From Anaerolineales bacterium (GTDB taxonomy: Bacteria > Chloroflexota > Anaerolineae > Anaerolineales > Villigracilaceae): DNA of 33,292 nucleotides. Shown one piece after another: positions 1 to 9,584 of the stretch (the stretch's first letter is position 1; each line of letters opens with the position of its first letter). The notes beneath the pieces are model-generated. The model did not search any database and had not been told where the DNA came from. It saw only the letters and a list, made by a program, of their open reading frames with translations. Position numbers and translations under genes: made by a program. The DNA is taken from assembly GCA_013360875.1 (NCBI GenBank), contig JABWAU010000066.1:1-33292 (forward strand), written 5' to 3'.

Positions 1-99
1 GAAGTCCGCACGAGAGAAGATCGAGGCGGGCGGGGGCGTCGGATAGGGCGGGTTGGTAGGGGTGATGGTCGGCGTAGCGGTGGGCGGGATGGGGGTGTT
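1..99 (-). other. Thr/Pro-rich reading frame fragment running off the window start
   Basis: Read on the minus strand, this stretch encodes a Thr/Pro-rich run (TPIPPTATPTITPT and onwards) like the linker of the lipoprotein at 15272-16045. A TGA stop at 102-100 lies in frame just upstream, and no start codon separates it from the Pro/Thr run. It therefore cannot be the N-terminus of an ordinary gene. It may be a decayed lipoprotein remnant, a frameshifted gene, or chance composition. Nothing downstream is visible because the window ends here. Confidence 0.25.
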
Positions 100-249
100 T
101 CAGATGATCCTTACACAAAAATAGAATACAGAAAAAGGGATCGAAATTCAATAGGTTGATGGAAATTTTAAGAACAATGTCCGACAAATATCATTGTGAG
201 CCCCTCGCGCCGACATCGTCCCCTTGTGGGATAACTCTCCGCTTTAAGA

Positions 250-255
250 TACAAT
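250..255 (+). promoter_or_regulatory. -10 box immediately upstream of the oxidoreductase start
   Basis: TACAAT ends seven bases before the ATG at 263, so a sigma70-type start site would fall at or next to the A of the ATG. There is no Shine-Dalgarno sequence between them, so a leaderless mRNA is the simplest reading. No convincing -35 box is seen at 16-18 bp. The rest of 100-249 is AT-richer than its surroundings and shows no gene. Confidence 0.4.
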
Positions 256-262
256 CGTCCCC

Positions 263-1381
263 ATGAAAACCGTCCTCTTCCACCAACACGGCGGACCGGA
301 GGTCCTTGAATACGCGGACTTTCCCGCGCCCGAACCGAAACCCGGTGAAGCGTTGATCCGCCTTCACGCCGCGGCGCTCAACCGCGTGGATGTGCTCGTG
401 CGAATCGGCTGGGCTGGCTTGAAGTTGGAACTGCCTCACATCCCCGGTGCGGATGGAGCGGGAGAAGTTGTTGCGCTTGGCGAACTTACAAACGAAGAAT
501 CTTCGCGTTCTTCGCGCCTTCGCGGTTCAATCAACATCGGCGACCGCGTCGTCATCAACGCCAATCTGGGATGTGGGGATTGTGAGTTTTGTCTCGCCGG
601 AAAAGACAACATGTGCCGGAACTGGCATCTGCTCGGCGAGACAGTGCGCGGCACGTATGCGGAATACATCGCCCTGCCTGTAAGGCAACTTTACAAGTTG
701 CCCTACGATTTCGATTATCATCGCGCCGCGGCTTCGGCGCTGGTCTTTCAAACGGCGTGGCATTCGCTGGTCAGGCGTGGGAACCTGCAAAAAGGGGAAA
801 CGGTCCTCGTCGTCGGCGCGGGGGGAGGCGTGAACACTGCCAGCGTGCAGATCGCCAAATGGATGGGCGCGCAGGTCGTGGTCGTGGGAAGCGACGCGAA
901 GAAGTTGGAGAAGGCGGGGGCCCTCGGCGCGGACATCCTGATCGACCGGTCGAAAGAATCGGATTGGTCCAAAGCCGTCTATCTCGCCACGAACAAACGC
1001 GGCGTGGACGTAGTTGTGGATAACGTCGGCACGACGTTCATGCAGAGTTTGCGGGCATTGCGAAAGGGCGGAAGACTGCTCACCGTGGGCAACAGCGGCG
1101 GAGCGAAGTTCGAGTTCGACAACCGGTACATGTTCGCCAAACACCTGAGCATCATCGGCTCGACCATGAGCACGCTCGAGGATTTCAAAGAGGTCATGGA
1201 CATGATCGTCGCGGGGACGTTCCAGCCTGTGATAGACTCGACCTTCCCGCTCAGGGACGCTGCCCTCGCCCAGGAACGGCTGCAGAAAAACGAAAACTTT
1301 GGAAAGATCACTTTGGATATTTCCCCTCTCCCCGCTTCGTTTCCGCTCGGCGCGGGTGGGAGAGGGTTAGAGAGAGGTTGA
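263..1381 (+). CDS. Zinc-containing MDR-family alcohol dehydrogenase / quinone oxidoreductase-like protein
   Basis: This is a 372-residue NAD(P)-dependent oxidoreductase of the medium-chain dehydrogenase/reductase superfamily. The N-terminal GroES-like fold carries the structural-zinc cysteines C104, C107, C110 and C118 (GCGDCEFC, then C after seven residues). The Rossmann fold follows with a glycine-rich loop VVGAGGG at about 183-189. The usual catalytic GHE zinc motif is replaced by GADGAG at 62-67, and no catalytic Cys is seen near residue 40. A structural-zinc-only member is therefore likely, with unknown substrate. Residues 77-89 look like an insertion derived from a palindromic repeat in the loop before IGDRV. 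The last 20 residues (from about SPLPASFPLG) also look repeat-derived and add nothing to the fold. The stop overlaps the next start (TGATG), suggesting translational coupling. The start at 263 is chosen for its position after the -10 box. Confidence 0.85.
   Translation: MKTVLFHQHGGPEVLEYADFPAPEPKPGEALIRLHAAALNRVDVLVRIGWAGLKLELPHIPGADGAGEVVALGELTNEESSRSSRLRGSINIGDRVVINANLGCGDCEFCLAGKDNMCRNWHLLGETVRGTYAEYIALPVRQLYKLPYDFDYHRAAASALVFQTAWHSLVRRGNLQKGETVLVVGAGGGVNTASVQIAKWMGAQVVVVGSDAKKLEKAGALGADILIDRSKESDWSKAVYLATNKRGVDVVVDNVGTTFMQSLRALRKGGRLLTVGNSGGAKFEFDNRYMFAKHLSIIGSTMSTLEDFKEVMDMIVAGTFQPVIDSTFPLRDAALAQERLQKNENFGKITLDISPLPASFPLGAGGRGLERG
491..530 (+). repeat. Short palindromic repeat inserted in frame in the oxidoreductase gene
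   Basis: The segment contains CGAAG-AAT-CTTCG (493-505), followed by TTCGCG/CTTCGCG iterations. This matches the style of the CTTCGTG/GTCCTTCG repeats at 26612-26708. It encodes a Ser/Arg-rich stretch exactly where homologues have a short surface loop before IGDRV. Confidence 0.45.
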
Positions 1382-3435
1382 TGAAACATTCGAACTGGTT
1401 CGAAATATTGCTGGTCGTCGTTGTCATGACGATGAGCCTGTACGCGGCGCTATCCGACGCGCAAAATCTATCCATGAGATGGTTCACGCGGGACGACGCC
1501 TATTATTACTTCAAGGTCGCGCAGAACATCAGCGAGGGACGCGGCTCCACCTTCGACGGGATCAACCTCACGAACGGATACCATCCCCTCTGGCTTTGGG
1601 TCTGCATCCCCATCTTCGCTCTGGCGCGCTTCGACCTGATCCTGCCCCTCCGAATCCTTCTCCTCGTAATGAGCGGACTCTCCGCCGCCACCGCCATTCT
1701 GTTGTATCGCGTGATCGGAAAGGTGTTCGCTCCCGCCATCGGAGCCGTTGCCGCCCTCTACTGGGCGTTCAGCCGGGACATTCTGGCGCGGGTCTACCAG
1801 CAGGGACTGGAAACCGGCATCGCGGCGTTCTTTGTCGCGTTGTTCGTTTATAAATTGTTCGAATTCGAAAAGGCGTGGAGAACCCAACCGGTGACCAAAA
1901 AACAACTGGCGTGGCTGGGCATCCTTGCCGTGCTGGTCATGTTCAGCAGGCTCGACCTGGCGTTTCTGGCTGGCATGGCGGGCATCTGGGTCGTGTTCCG
2001 CAAGCACGCCATGAGATACCTGCTCCCTCTCGACATGGTTTTCATCATCGTCTCGGCATTGCTCGCCCTGATCCACCGCGTCACCTTCAGGGAATATTAC
2101 AACTTCTCGGACGTGGCGGTGACGATGATCGCGCTTGGCATGGTCGTGAAGATTCCCGCTGCGTATCTTCTCGGCCTGTACCAGCGATCCGTCATTTCGG
2201 ATTTCAGCGCTCTCTCGAAACGGATCGGGCTGTTCGGCGTCTCCACCTCCGCGCTCGTGGGCGCGTTGATGATTGCCATCACACCGCTGGCGCATTTCGA
2301 GGGTTTCCCGCGTTCCGCCATTCTGTATGACCTGATCGTAACCATTGTCCTGTTCAGCCTGGCAAGGGCTGGCGCGGCTGGGTTGAGGACAAAACCGCAA
2401 AAAGCCGTGGACCACCCCTCCCCCCTCGAACAGTTCATCTCCGAATGGAAGGTCTGGCTGGCGGAAGGCGGTGTGTATTATGGCATCGTGTTCGGCGCGC
2501 TGGGGCTTTACATGCTCTGGAACAGGATCGTCTTCGGGACATTCTCGCCGGTCAGCGGGCAGATCAAGCGCTGGTGGGGCTCCCTCGATGGAAACGTCTA
2601 CGGCGGCTCCGCGGCGGATGTCCTCACGTTCTTCGGCATTGACTATCAGGGAGGAGGAACCGCGTGGCATCCCATCTCCACGCTTCTCGGCAACTGGGCG
2701 GGGGCATCGGGCGGCACGAACGAGATTCAACGTTACCTGATGCTGCTCGCCCTCTTTGCGCTGGCATCCTACTTCGTCCTCTGGATCAATAAACACAAGG
2801 CGAAAAATGCGATCGTCCAAATGAGCATCATCCCCCTGCTGTGCGCGTCGTGGATGCAGGCGCTCTCCTACCACATCACAGGTTACTCCGCCTTCAAGGA
2901 ATGGTACTGGGTCAGCCAGGCGATCGCCATCGTATTCGCCCTGGGTTTGATCGCCGGAATGCTTTATCAAACCGTCCGCAAATACCGCGCATCGCAGGTC
3001 TTTCTATGGCTGGTCGCCGCGGGCGTGGGACTCGGCATGGGCGCGTCGTTCTGGACCTACGTCCAACGCGTCATGCCCTACGGCAAAACCCCGGCCGACG
3101 CCCCCTACAACGACATCGCCGCGTTCCTCGAGGAACACACCGAACCTGGAAGTATGATCGGGATAACCGGCGGCGGCAACGCGGGCTACTTCATCGCAGA
3201 TCGCACGGTTGTCAATATGGATGGCTTGATCAACAGTTACGAATACTTCCAACTCCTCAAGAACGGGGAAGCCGGCGCGTATCTCGCCGGGATCGGCATG
3301 GATTACATCCTCGCGAACACCTACCTGCTCGAGCAACTTCCCTACAACGGTCAATACGCCCCCTACACCGAATGGATGGACATTCGCTACGGCGGCAAGG
3401 ACCTGGTGCGTTATCATCCCGTTACACAACCATAG
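1381..3435 (+). CDS. Multi-spanning GT-C fold glycosyltransferase-like membrane protein
   Basis: This 684-residue integral membrane protein has one N-terminal helix (about 7-26), then an extracytoplasmic loop with TRDDAYYYF at 36-44. That acidic pair (D38, D39) is the position of the catalytic or metal-binding diacid in GT-C (ArnT/PMT/GT39-like) transferases. The motif NLTNGYHPLW at 62-71 and about ten further hydrophobic segments follow. The C-terminal soluble part (about 560-684) begins with DAPYNDIAAFL and contains GGGNAGYF. By family, it should move a sugar from a polyprenyl-phosphate carrier to an acceptor outside the membrane; donor and acceptor are unknown. A TTG at 1378 could give one extra residue, but ATG 1381 is preferred because it overlaps the upstream stop (TGATG). 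Confidence 0.7.
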   Translation: MKHSNWFEILLVVVVMTMSLYAALSDAQNLSMRWFTRDDAYYYFKVAQNISEGRGSTFDGINLTNGYHPLWLWVCIPIFALARFDLILPLRILLLVMSGLSAATAILLYRVIGKVFAPAIGAVAALYWAFSRDILARVYQQGLETGIAAFFVALFVYKLFEFEKAWRTQPVTKKQLAWLGILAVLVMFSRLDLAFLAGMAGIWVVFRKHAMRYLLPLDMVFIIVSALLALIHRVTFREYYNFSDVAVTMIALGMVVKIPAAYLLGLYQRSVISDFSALSKRIGLFGVSTSALVGALMIAITPLAHFEGFPRSAILYDLIVTIVLFSLARAGAAGLRTKPQKAVDHPSPLEQFISEWKVWLAEGGVYYGIVFGALGLYMLWNRIVFGTFSPVSGQIKRWWGSLDGNVYGGSAADVLTFFGIDYQGGGTAWHPISTLLGNWAGASGGTNEIQRYLMLLALFALASYFVLWINKHKAKNAIVQMSIIPLLCASWMQALSYHITGYSAFKEWYWVSQAIAIVFALGLIAGMLYQTVRKYRASQVFLWLVAAGVGLGMGASFWTYVQRVMPYGKTPADAPYNDIAAFLEEHTEPGSMIGITGGGNAGYFIADRTVVNMDGLINSYEYFQLLKNGEAGAYLAGIGMDYILANTYLLEQLPYNGQYAPYTEWMDIRYGGKDLVRYHPVTQP

Positions 3436-3490
3436 GACGCGGCGCTTCGGACTCACGAGGAGCCTGCCCCTGTTTCAATGGAATTGATCC

Positions 3491-3931
3491 ATGCCCCGGA
3501 AAAGACCCTTCGGTGTAACCCTGCTGATGTGGACGGTGTTAAGCCTGTCAGTGTGGGGCGCGGCGCGCTGCCTGGCAGCCCTGCGCTCGTGGGACGTGTT
3601 GCGCGAGTTCGCATCCAGCCTCAGCCCGCTGTATCTCGCTGCAACGGGAGCAGGCTGGTGCGTCGCGGGAGGCGCCCTCCTGTTCAACATCCTGAGGAGA
3701 AGGACGTGGGCGCGTCCCGCCGTCGTCGCATCCCTCCTGGTCTGGTTGCTGGAGTATTGGGTCGAGCGGATATTCTTCGAGACGCCGCGCATGAACCTGC
3801 CCTTTGCGTTGACCGGTTCGGTCGCGGTCGTTATCATTGTGTGGATACTGGCAATCCTTCCAGGCGTCAAATCCTTTTTCGCGAAAAGTGAGGCACATGA
3901 ACAACCAGTCGAAGAACCAAATTCTGCATGA
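3491..3931 (+). CDS. Small four-helix membrane protein of unknown function
   Basis: The product is 146 residues with hydrophobic segments at about 7-26, 46-66, 74-92 and 104-122. It has a basic N-terminus (MPRKRP) and an acidic C-terminal tail ([14 protein letters not shown]). No family motif is recognised. The gene starts 55 bp after the glycosyltransferase, and its last 35 bp overlap the carboxyltransferase gene in another frame. The ribosome-binding site is weak. The pattern of hydrophobic segments supports a real protein, but a role in either the cell-surface or carboxylase pathway would be a guess. Confidence 0.6.
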   Translation: MPRKRPFGVTLLMWTVLSLSVWGAARCLAALRSWDVLREFASSLSPLYLAATGAGWCVAGGALLFNILRRRTWARPAVVASLLVWLLEYWVERIFFETPRMNLPFALTGSVAVVIIVWILAILPGVKSFFAKSEAHEQPVEEPNSA

Positions 3932-5444
3932 GAAGCGCGCGCAGTCGCGCCTCGGCGGCGGACCGGAACGCATCGAAACCCAGCACAAAAAGGGACGGCT
4001 GACCGCCCGCGAACGGATTGACCTTTTGCTCGACAAAGGCTCCTTCCGCGAAGTGGACGCCTTCGTCCAGCATCGCACCGCCGATTTCGACCTCCACAAA
4101 CAAAAATACATGAGCGACTCTGTCGTCACCGGCTGGGGAACCATCGAGGGCCGCCTGGTATACGTGTTCTCGCAGGATTTCACCGTGTTCGGCGGTAGCC
4201 TGGGCGAGGTCCATGCGGAGAAGGTTTGCAAGATCATGGACATGGCGATGAAGAACGGCGCGCCGGTCATCGGTCTGAACGATTCGGGCGGCGCGAGAAT
4301 TCAGGAGGGCGTGGTCTCGCTGGCGGGATACGCGGACATTTTTCTCAGGAATACCATGGCTTCCGGCGTCATCCCCCAGATTTCCGCCATCATGGGACCG
4401 TGCGCCGGCGGCGCGGTCTATTCCCCCGCGCTAACCGATTTCATCTTCATGACGCGCAACACCTCGTACATGTTCGTGACCGGTCCCGACGTGGTCAAAG
4501 CCGTGACACACGAGGAGGTGACGCAGGAGGAACTGGGCGGCGCCAGCGTGCATTCGGAAAAATCCGGCGTCTGTCACGTCGCTGCGGACAGCGAAGCGGA
4601 CACGCTGTACCTCATCCGCAAATTGCTTGGTTATTTTCCGCAGAACAATATGGAGGACCCGCCGTTCATGCCGGGCGACGATCCTCTCCGCATGGACGAG
4701 ACGTTGAACAACATCATCCCCGACGATCCCAACAAACCCTACGACATCAAGGATGTGATCCGACCGATCATGGATGGCGGGCAGTTCTTCGAGATCCACG
4801 AGAATTACGCGCAGAACATCGTCGTCGGCTTTGCGCGTCTGGGCGGACATTCCGTCGGGATTGTGGCGAATCAGCCCGCCGTGCTTGCCGGTGTGCTGGA
4901 TATCGACTCGAGCGAGAAAGCCGCGCGCTTCGTGCGTTTCTGCGATTCGTTCAACATCCCGCTGGTTACGTTCGTGGACGTTCCGGGCTTCCTGCCTGGC
5001 ACCGTCCAGGAACACAACGGCATCATTCGTTCGGGAGCGAAACTGCTGTACGCCTATTGCGAAGCGACCGTGCCGAAACTGACCGTGATCACGCGCAAGG
5101 CGTATGGCGGCGCGTACGACGTGATGTCGTCCAAGCACATTCGCGGCGACGTCAATTTCGCCTGGCCCTCCGCCGAGATCGCCGTGATGGGACCCGACGG
5201 CGCGGTCAACATCATCTTCCGCAAGGAACTCGAGAAGGCAAAAGACCCTGCAAAGAGGAAAGCGGAACTGGTCGCGGAATATCGCGAGAAATTCGCCAGC
5301 CCCTACGTCGCTGCGGAACGCGGCTACATTGACGACGTGATCGAACCGAAGGAAACGCGTCCGCGCCTGATCAACGCGCTGGAGATGCTGAGCAACAAGC
5401 GCGACGCCAACCCACCGAAGAAACACGGAAATATACCGTTGTAA
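3897..5444 (+). CDS. pccB: Acyl-CoA carboxylase, carboxyltransferase subunit (propionyl/methylmalonyl-CoA type)
   Basis: This 515-residue protein has the size and full architecture of the beta subunit of propionyl-/acetyl-CoA carboxylases. It moves the carboxyl group from carboxybiotin to acyl-CoA. Two crotonase-like halves are visible. Oxyanion-hole glycines occur in [10 protein letters not shown] (129-138) and [16 protein letters not shown] (167-182) in the N half, and in the C half around [10 protein letters not shown] and [16 protein letters not shown] 3897 (MNNQSKNQ) is preferred to an upstream in-frame start at 3837 because the protein then starts just before the conserved helical N-terminus. 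It overlaps the preceding gene by 35 bp. Biotin carboxylase and biotin carrier genes follow on the same strand, so the three probably form one enzyme. Substrate (acetyl-, propionyl- or other acyl-CoA) cannot be fixed from sequence alone. Confidence 0.9.
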   Translation: MNNQSKNQILHEKRAQSRLGGGPERIETQHKKGRLTARERIDLLLDKGSFREVDAFVQHRTADFDLHKQKYMSDSVVTGWGTIEGRLVYVFSQDFTVFGGSLGEVHAEKVCKIMDMAMKNGAPVIGLNDSGGARIQEGVVSLAGYADIFLRNTMASGVIPQISAIMGPCAGGAVYSPALTDFIFMTRNTSYMFVTGPDVVKAVTHEEVTQEELGGASVHSEKSGVCHVAADSEADTLYLIRKLLGYFPQNNMEDPPFMPGDDPLRMDETLNNIIPDDPNKPYDIKDVIRPIMDGGQFFEIHENYAQNIVVGFARLGGHSVGIVANQPAVLAGVLDIDSSEKAARFVRFCDSFNIPLVTFVDVPGFLPGTVQEHNGIIRSGAKLLYAYCEATVPKLTVITRKAYGGAYDVMSSKHIRGDVNFAWPSAEIAVMGPDGAVNIIFRKELEKAKDPAKRKAELVAEYREKFASPYVAAERGYIDDVIEPKETRPRLINALEMLSNKRDANPPKKHGNIPL

Positions 5445-5447
5445 ATA

Positions 5448-5535
5448 TGTCGTTGCGAGGAGGCGTTCTTCCCGACGAAGCAATCTTCTGTTAATGGGGG
5501 ATTGCTTCGAGCAATGAACGCTCTCGCAATGACAT
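5448..5535. repeat. Palindromic intergenic repeat between carboxyltransferase and biotin carboxylase genes
   Basis: The outer arms GTCGTTGCGAG (5449-5459) and CTCGCAATGAC (5523-5533) pair with one G-T wobble. The inner arms CGAAGCAATC (5476-5485) and GATTGCTTCG (5500-5509) pair perfectly. The whole gap between the two carboxylase genes is essentially this element. I recall similar sequences as dispersed intergenic repeats in other bacteria, but this needs a search. As RNA it would put a hairpin between the cistrons. Confidence 0.75.
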
Positions 5536-5546
5536 CGTGAGGTGTC

Positions 5547-7055
<1,509 letters not shown>

Positions 7056-7070
7056 TCTTGATACGGCGAT

Positions 7071-7128
7071 GTGGGTCGGGTCTTCCCGCATGATCTTCGC
7101 GGGAGGTATCGAGACCAGCGCCACCCAC
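7071..7128. repeat. Palindromic repeat between biotin carboxylase and biotin carrier genes
   Basis: Outer arms GTGGGT (7071-7076) and ACCCAC (7123-7128) enclose CCCGC (7085-7089) and GCGGG (7099-7103). The pairings are short and the arms imperfect, so this is weaker than the repeat at 5448. It occupies most of the 92-bp gap. Confidence 0.45.
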
Positions 7129-7147
7129 TCGACCAACGGAAGAAAAT

Positions 7148-7645
7148 ATGAAATACATCACAACCGTGGACGACAAGCAATTTCTCGTCGAGATCATTGA
7201 CGAAAAACACGTCAGCGTGGACGGGAGAATGTACGAGGTGGATTTCGAATCCGTGAGCGGACAGCCGGTCTATTCGCTGATCGTGAACGGCAGGTCGCAC
7301 GAGTCCTACATCCAGCCCGGCGACGATGCCTGGCAGGTATTGTTGCGCGGGCGTTTGTACCCGGTCAAGGTCGAGGACGAGCGCGAGAAACGTTTGCGCG
7401 CCGCGGCAGGCGGAGGCGTGGCGGAGACCGGCGAATTCCATCTCAAGGCTCCCATGCCGGGGCTGGTCGTTGCCGTGCCGGTGGCGGAGGGGGAACACGT
7501 CAAAAAGGGACAAGTGTTGGTCATTCTCGAATCCATGAAAATGCAGAATGAACTCAAGTCGCCGCGTGATGGCGTTGTCAATCGCATTCGGGTCAGGGCG
7601 GGCGAGAGCGTGGCACAGAAGCAGGCGTTGCTCAGTGTGCAGTGA
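7148..7645 (+). CDS. accB: Biotin carboxyl carrier protein of acyl-CoA carboxylase
   Basis: This 165-residue protein carries the biotin cofactor between the carboxylase and transferase subunits. Residues 1-75 form a beta-rich N-terminal region (MKYITTVDDKQFLVEI). A short Ala/Gly hinge (85-91) leads to the biotinyl domain at about 95-165. The biotin-accepting lysine is K131 in ESMKM (128-132), preceded by APMPGLV and followed by NELKSPRDG. That layout matches carriers paired with actinobacterial or chloroflexal acyl-CoA carboxylases rather than a fused alpha chain. The 3' end lies in a heptamer repeat (AGTGAGC-like) that contains the stop codon. Confidence 0.9.
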   Translation: MKYITTVDDKQFLVEIIDEKHVSVDGRMYEVDFESVSGQPVYSLIVNGRSHESYIQPGDDAWQVLLRGRLYPVKVEDEREKRLRAAAGGGVAETGEFHLKAPMPGLVVAVPVAEGEHVKKGQVLVILESMKMQNELKSPRDGVVNRIRVRAGESVAQKQALLSVQ

Positions 7646-7660
7646 GCAGTGAGCGGTGAG
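7633..7660 (+). repeat. Heptamer tandem repeat over the biotin carrier stop codon
   Basis: CAGTGTG-CAGTGAG-CAGTGAG-CGGTGAG gives four 7-bp units. The carrier stop TGA (7643-7645) is inside the second unit. Because 7 is not a multiple of 3, the TGA recurs in shifting frames. The same arrangement, with a different unit, occurs at the nitroreductase stop (17703-17757). Confidence 0.6.
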
Positions 7661-7663
7661 AAG

Positions 7664-8317
7664 ATGCAGGAGACGGAGGTCAAGTTCCATGTGCGGAATT
7701 TGGAGAGGATCGAATCGCGTCTTCTGGATTTGGACGCTCATTTGATCCAGCCGCGCATCCTGGAGACGAACATCCGCTTCGACCTACCCGACGGCGGACT
7801 CCGTTCCGAGGGGCGTGTCCTGCGCCTCAGGCAGGATACCGCCGCGCGGCTCACGTACAAGGGCGCCAGTAAAAACGAACAGGGAGTTTTGAGCCGCAGG
7901 GAGGTCGAATTTGTCGTGGAGGATTTCGAAAAGGCAAAACTGTTCCTCGAAGCGCTGGGATATCGGAAGTTGTTCCATTACGAAAAATATCGAACGACGT
8001 ATATTTTGGAATCAGCAGGCTTGCCTGCGGTACCCCAACGGCAAGCCGCTGGATCCCAAATCTGTCACATCATGCTCGACGAACTGCCCTACGGAAACTT
8101 CGTGGAGATCGAAGGCGATTCCATCGAGGCGCTCCGGGACATCGCGCAAAAACTGGACCTGAAGTGGGACGCCGCAATCGCGACAAGTTATCACGCGCTG
8201 TTCGAGCGGTTGCGCGCGAAACACCCGCAACTCGACCCCGCGCAAATATCCTTCGCCGCGTTGAACGGAATGAACGTCACGGCCGGGGAATTATCCGTCC
8301 AGGCGGCGGATGGTTGA
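7664..8317 (+). CDS. cyaB: CYTH-domain protein (class IV adenylate cyclase / triphosphate-tunnel family)
   Basis: This 217-residue protein has the CYTH signature ExExK at the very N-terminus (E3-x-E5-x-K7). Further tunnel-type basic and acidic positions follow: RFDLPDGGLRSEGRVLRLRQD, YKGAS, RREVEF, LGYRKLFHYEKYRTTY, and DELPYGNFVEIEGD. CYTH proteins bind triphosphates; members are CyaB-type adenylate cyclases, thiamine-triphosphatases or tripolyphosphatases, and the activity cannot be told from sequence. ATG 7664 is chosen over GTG 7649 because it starts directly at the motif and the earlier codons are repeat-derived. Residues about 118-130 (AGLPAVPQRQAAG) interrupt the hairpin between TTYILE and IMLDELPYG, and coincide with a palindrome at 8018-8047. 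Confidence 0.8.
   Translation: MQETEVKFHVRNLERIESRLLDLDAHLIQPRILETNIRFDLPDGGLRSEGRVLRLRQDTAARLTYKGASKNEQGVLSRREVEFVVEDFEKAKLFLEALGYRKLFHYEKYRTTYILESAGLPAVPQRQAAGSQICHIMLDELPYGNFVEIEGDSIEALRDIAQKLDLKWDAAIATSYHALFERLRAKHPQLDPAQISFAALNGMNVTAGELSVQAADG
8018..8047. repeat. Palindrome inserted in frame in the CYTH gene
   Basis: GGCTTGCC (8018-8025) and GGCAAGCC (8040-8047) form a perfect 8-bp stem with a 14-nt loop. It encodes residues absent from the normal CYTH hairpin at this point. It keeps the frame. Confidence 0.55.
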
Positions 8318-8328
8318 CACGCAGGGGG

Positions 8329-8334
8329 TATAAT
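8329..8334 (+). promoter_or_regulatory. -10 box for the SH3-like gene and accessory run
   Basis: A consensus TATAAT lies 52 bp before the ATG at 8387, with a good ribosome-binding site (AAGAGGAGAG, about 8370-8379) between. A TTGACA at 8314-8319 is only 9 bp upstream, too close to be its -35 partner. This marks the probable start of a new transcription unit after the CYTH gene. Confidence 0.5.
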
Positions 8335-8386
8335 CCATCCACGACCAACAAGCCGTCTTTGTCATTCCAAAAGAGGAGAGAATACC

Positions 8387-8749
8387 ATGCCGGTCTATGA
8401 AATTTCCAACCCGCTGTCGAGCAACCTGAGTCTGCGAACAGGTCCAAACGTGATCTTTGGGAGGATTGCATCTCTGGCGCCGGGACTCAAGGGAAAGGGC
8501 GATTTTATTATGACCTATCAGAGTCCCCTGGTCGTGGAAGAGATCCAACGCGCCCAGGCAGGGGATCAATGGATGCACGTGACCGAGTTGAACGGCGCGC
8601 CCGCGGACGGATGGATGGCGATCAAACACCTGGGCAGGGCGTATCTGGCGTACACGCAAAGCACCGACGCGGATCTGACCGTGTCTTTCGGCGTGGACCT
8701 GGAGGGCTATCAACCCATCGCGTTGACCGGGATATTGAAACCGAAATGA
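8387..8749 (+). CDS. Small SH3-like domain protein
   Basis: This is a 120-residue protein with no signal peptide or membrane segment. The stretch NLSLRTGPNVIFGRIASLAPG matches the entry strand of bacterial SH3 (SH3b) domains (L-x-V/L-R-x-GP ... G). The closing part EDQW-like GDQWMHVTEL and DGWMAIKHLGRAYL matches the end of the same fold (W-x-x-V ... GW-x-x-x-x-Y-L). SH3b domains usually bind peptidoglycan peptides or other ligands. The related GH25 protein at 13588 carries four such domains. The gene has a strong ribosome-binding site, and its stop overlaps the next ATG (ATGA), so the two are probably translated together. Confidence 0.65.
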   Translation: MPVYEISNPLSSNLSLRTGPNVIFGRIASLAPGLKGKGDFIMTYQSPLVVEEIQRAQAGDQWMHVTELNGAPADGWMAIKHLGRAYLAYTQSTDADLTVSFGVDLEGYQPIALTGILKPK

Positions 8750-9447
8750 AAACCCTGAACGTTTCAGTAAAGATCAAGCCGACCGGGGTGTTCAGGGTGC
8801 GCGGCTACGGCGATCCGCTCATGATCGAACTCATGGGACTCGATACCAACCTGACGGGTCCCAATTTCAACCACGTTGACCTGTGGCATCCCGTCGGCGG
8901 ATGGGGAGCAATCCACAAATTCCAGATCCTCGACCGCCAGGCGATGAATTACCTCATCTCCATCCAGCCCAATGACTTCAACGAATGGGGATTCACCCTC
9001 GCTCAAAAGATGAACTGGCTTGTGGGAGTTACAGACGGAACGACCCCGGACCGTCCCTACTGGACGGAAGGCGCCAAGTGGGACGGAAACTGGCACACAT
9101 TTTCATTCGGCATCATGGTCTTCGGTCATCAACTCGTCAAGGTCGAAACGGACGCCAATGGAAAGCCCAGGGAATGGGTATTCAACACCGCCTTCCCCAA
9201 CGATCCCCGCAAGCGGGATGTCGTGTTCTACAAACCCGTCGGCATGAGGCGGTCGGAGATCGGAAAATTCACGCATCAAACGCATCCGTGGTTCATCCAA
9301 AGAGCGACCGCCGCCAACCACAACCCCAAACCCAACTCCATTGACTACAACCCGCGCGGCATCATGTATCACCCGGTCTGGGACCTGCGCGACTGGCGGA
9401 CGAATTACGGATCAGACCTGTACCTGGCAAAGGATTTTTTGATCTAG
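8746..9447 (+). CDS. Unknown protein coupled to the SH3-like gene
   Basis: This 233-residue protein starts MKTLNVSVKIKPTG, with ATG overlapping the upstream stop (ATGA). No signal peptide, membrane helix or known motif is seen. It is rich in Trp, His and Asn (DLWHPVGGWG, NEWGFTLAQKMNW, WDGNWHTFSFG, HPVWDLRDWRTNYG), suggesting a compact beta-rich fold with aromatic surface patches, perhaps for ligand or carbohydrate contact; this is inference only. It is followed by a 137-bp gap with no recognisable gene before 9585. Confidence 0.6.
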   Translation: MKTLNVSVKIKPTGVFRVRGYGDPLMIELMGLDTNLTGPNFNHVDLWHPVGGWGAIHKFQILDRQAMNYLISIQPNDFNEWGFTLAQKMNWLVGVTDGTTPDRPYWTEGAKWDGNWHTFSFGIMVFGHQLVKVETDANGKPREWVFNTAFPNDPRKRDVVFYKPVGMRRSEIGKFTHQTHPWFIQRATAANHNPKPNSIDYNPRGIMYHPVWDLRDWRTNYGSDLYLAKDFLI

Positions 9448-9584
9448 CGTCTTCGTGGAGAACCAGGGAATGCAGAAATAAGCGGGGGCGTTGGTCAGAC
9501 CGAAGAGCGCAGTCGTATTCTGGAAACCCGATACCGATCAAGATCGTTCGATAGCAACCCCGGACAATCCAAAGGAGAAAAACG

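Noticed and set aside
1468-2970. 500-residue open frame on the minus strand opposite the glycosyltransferase gene
   Set aside because: Its composition (Asp/Glu/Arg/Gly-rich, no fold pattern) is that of the complement of a GC-rich membrane-protein gene; the plus strand has clear motifs.
8314-8319. TTGACA as the -35 box for the TATAAT at 8329
   Set aside because: The spacing is 9 bp; sigma70 promoters need about 16-18 bp. The TGA in it is also the CYTH stop codon.
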